From Candidatus Latescibacterota bacterium (GTDB lineage Bacteria > Krumholzibacteriota > Krumholzibacteriia > Krumholzibacteriales > WJIX01): 6,018 nt of DNA. The translations under genes were made by a program, and so were the position numbers. The notes below the pieces were generated by a model that saw nothing but the letters and a program-made list of their open reading frames with translations, was not told where the DNA came from and did no database searches. Positions 5,130-6,018 of the stretch are shown here, in pieces. Numbering within the stretch: the stretch's first letter is position 1; each line of letters begins with the position of its first letter. The stretch is taken from positions 1 through 6,018 of the forward strand of contig JAUXHZ010000080.1 in assembly GCA_030621255.1 (NCBI GenBank), read 5' to 3'.

Positions 5130-6018
5130 ATGAAAATCATATCACGAACCAGAGATATTAAAAGGGGATTTGAAGGAAGATCCGCAGTAACGATAGGTGT
5201 CTTTGACGGAATCCATGTTGGGCATCAACGGGTCATAAATACTCTTGCGCAAGTAAAGAAAAGGGAAGCCCTGGATCTAAGCATTCTTTTCACCTTTGAC
5301 AGGCATCCTTTGAGTGTTGTTAATCCGGAAATGGCTCCCCCACTTCTTACTACGATGGACGAAAAAGTGTCGCTTCTTGAATTGCTGGATATTGATTATC
5401 TAGTTATCGAAAAGGTATCACAGAAATTATTGGAAATGGATTACGTTTCTTTTATTGAAAAGAGATTAATAAAAAGGTGGGGTATGGCTCATCTTGTGGT
5501 CGGCTACGATTTTCGTTTTGGAAAAGACAGAGAAGGATCTCTCGAGCGGATAAAGCGGGAGGGTAAGCGTGACTCATTTAAAGTTACCGTTGTTCCTCCG
5601 GAAAATATTGAAGACAATATTGTTTCGAGCACGAAAATAAGAGATGATATTTCAGGTGGAAGGTTTGAAAAAACAATTAAGTATTTATCGCGGAACTATT
5701 TTTTTGACGCCCATATTGTGAAGGGAAAGAATCTGGGACACAAACTCGATTTCCCAACAGCGAATCTTCTCGTAACTGATCATGACAAATTAATTCCGCC
5801 GAGGGGAGTTTACGCTGTTACTGTTGAAATTGACCAATTCCGATACGCGGGAATGATGAATATCGGTATATCTCCGACGGTTAAGTCTGATAATAAAGAG
5901 AGAATAGAAGTTAATTTGTTTAATTTCTCCGGAAATATCTATGGAAAGAAACTCAGGGTTCATTGCATTAAATATTTAAGAAAAGAAAAATTATTCAGTA
6001 ATCTTGAAAAACTCAGGT
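5130..6018 (+). CDS. ribF: Bifunctional riboflavin kinase / FAD synthetase RibF (3' end outside window)
   Basis: The frame is open from ATG 5130 to the window edge: 296 codons plus one base, so probably only the last few to about 20 residues are missing. The N-terminal FMN adenylyltransferase domain shows GVFDGIHVGH (residues 23-32, the HxGH nucleotide-binding motif), FTFDRHPL (54-61), VVGYDFRFGKDREGS (123-137) and SSTKIRD (166-172). The C-terminal flavokinase domain shows GKNLGHKLDFPTANL (199-213), PPRGVYAV (223-230), NIGISPTV (244-251), the catalytic-type Glu260 in RIEVNLFNF, and YGKKLRV (271-277). The enzyme makes FMN from riboflavin plus ATP, then FAD from FMN plus ATP. ribF as the gene after truB is a common arrangement; rpsO often follows, outside this window. 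Confidence 0.96.
   Translation, partial: MKIISRTRDIKRGFEGRSAVTIGVFDGIHVGHQRVINTLAQVKKREALDLSILFTFDRHPLSVVNPEMAPPLLTTMDEKVSLLELLDIDYLVIEKVSQKLLEMDYVSFIEKRLIKRWGMAHLVVGYDFRFGKDREGSLERIKREGKRDSFKVTVVPPENIEDNIVSSTKIRDDISGGRFEKTIKYLSRNYFFDAHIVKGKNLGHKLDFPTANLLVTDHDKLIPPRGVYAVTVEIDQFRYAGMMNIGISPTVKSDNKERIEVNLFNFSGNIYGKKLRVHCIKYLRKEKLFSNLEKLR

Overview
The window is a run of co-directional (+ strand), tightly packed housekeeping genes for translation, ribosome assembly and RNA processing. It is the bacterial nusA-infB operon: (nusA tail) - infB - DUF503/ylxP - rbfA - DHH phosphoesterase (nrnA type) - truB - ribF (cut by the window end). Both edges cut a gene. All junctions are short (34, 0, 13, -8, 32 and 23 bp with the starts chosen here), and I see no internal promoter, terminator, tRNA, mobile element or CRISPR. 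No stretch over 300 bases lacks a gene.

Organism: certainly a bacterium. By eye the GC content is around 40-45 %. Three of the six visible starts look like TTG (infB, DUF503, nrnA), each with a purine-rich Shine-Dalgarno (SD) sequence. NusA appears to end in a long, very acidic tail, IF2 has a lysine-rich linker, and no ylxR or L7Ae-like gene lies between nusA and infB. This would fit a Gram-negative lineage such as the FCB superphylum or a related uncultured candidate phylum, but that placement is a low-confidence inference; the window has no rRNA or decisive marker.

How the genes work together: NusA (transcription elongation and antitermination) and IF2 (initiator tRNA delivery and subunit joining) couple transcription to translation. 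RbfA matures the 30S subunit. DUF503/YlxP is a small conserved companion, also suspected of a ribosome-assembly role. The DHH/DHHA1 protein probably degrades nanoRNA and/or pAp. TruB makes pseudouridine 55 in tRNA, and RibF makes FMN and FAD.

I do not see a new biological system. The points most worth a second look are small: a 15-bp tandem duplication that copies a complete SD+TTG start module at the rbfA/nrnA overlap; a repeated E-E-x-L-F-G-(D/E) peptide in the acidic NusA tail; a nine-G tract inside the DHHA1 glycine motif; an 18-bp perfect palindrome inside nrnA; and a stop codon abutting a TTG start between infB and DUF503.
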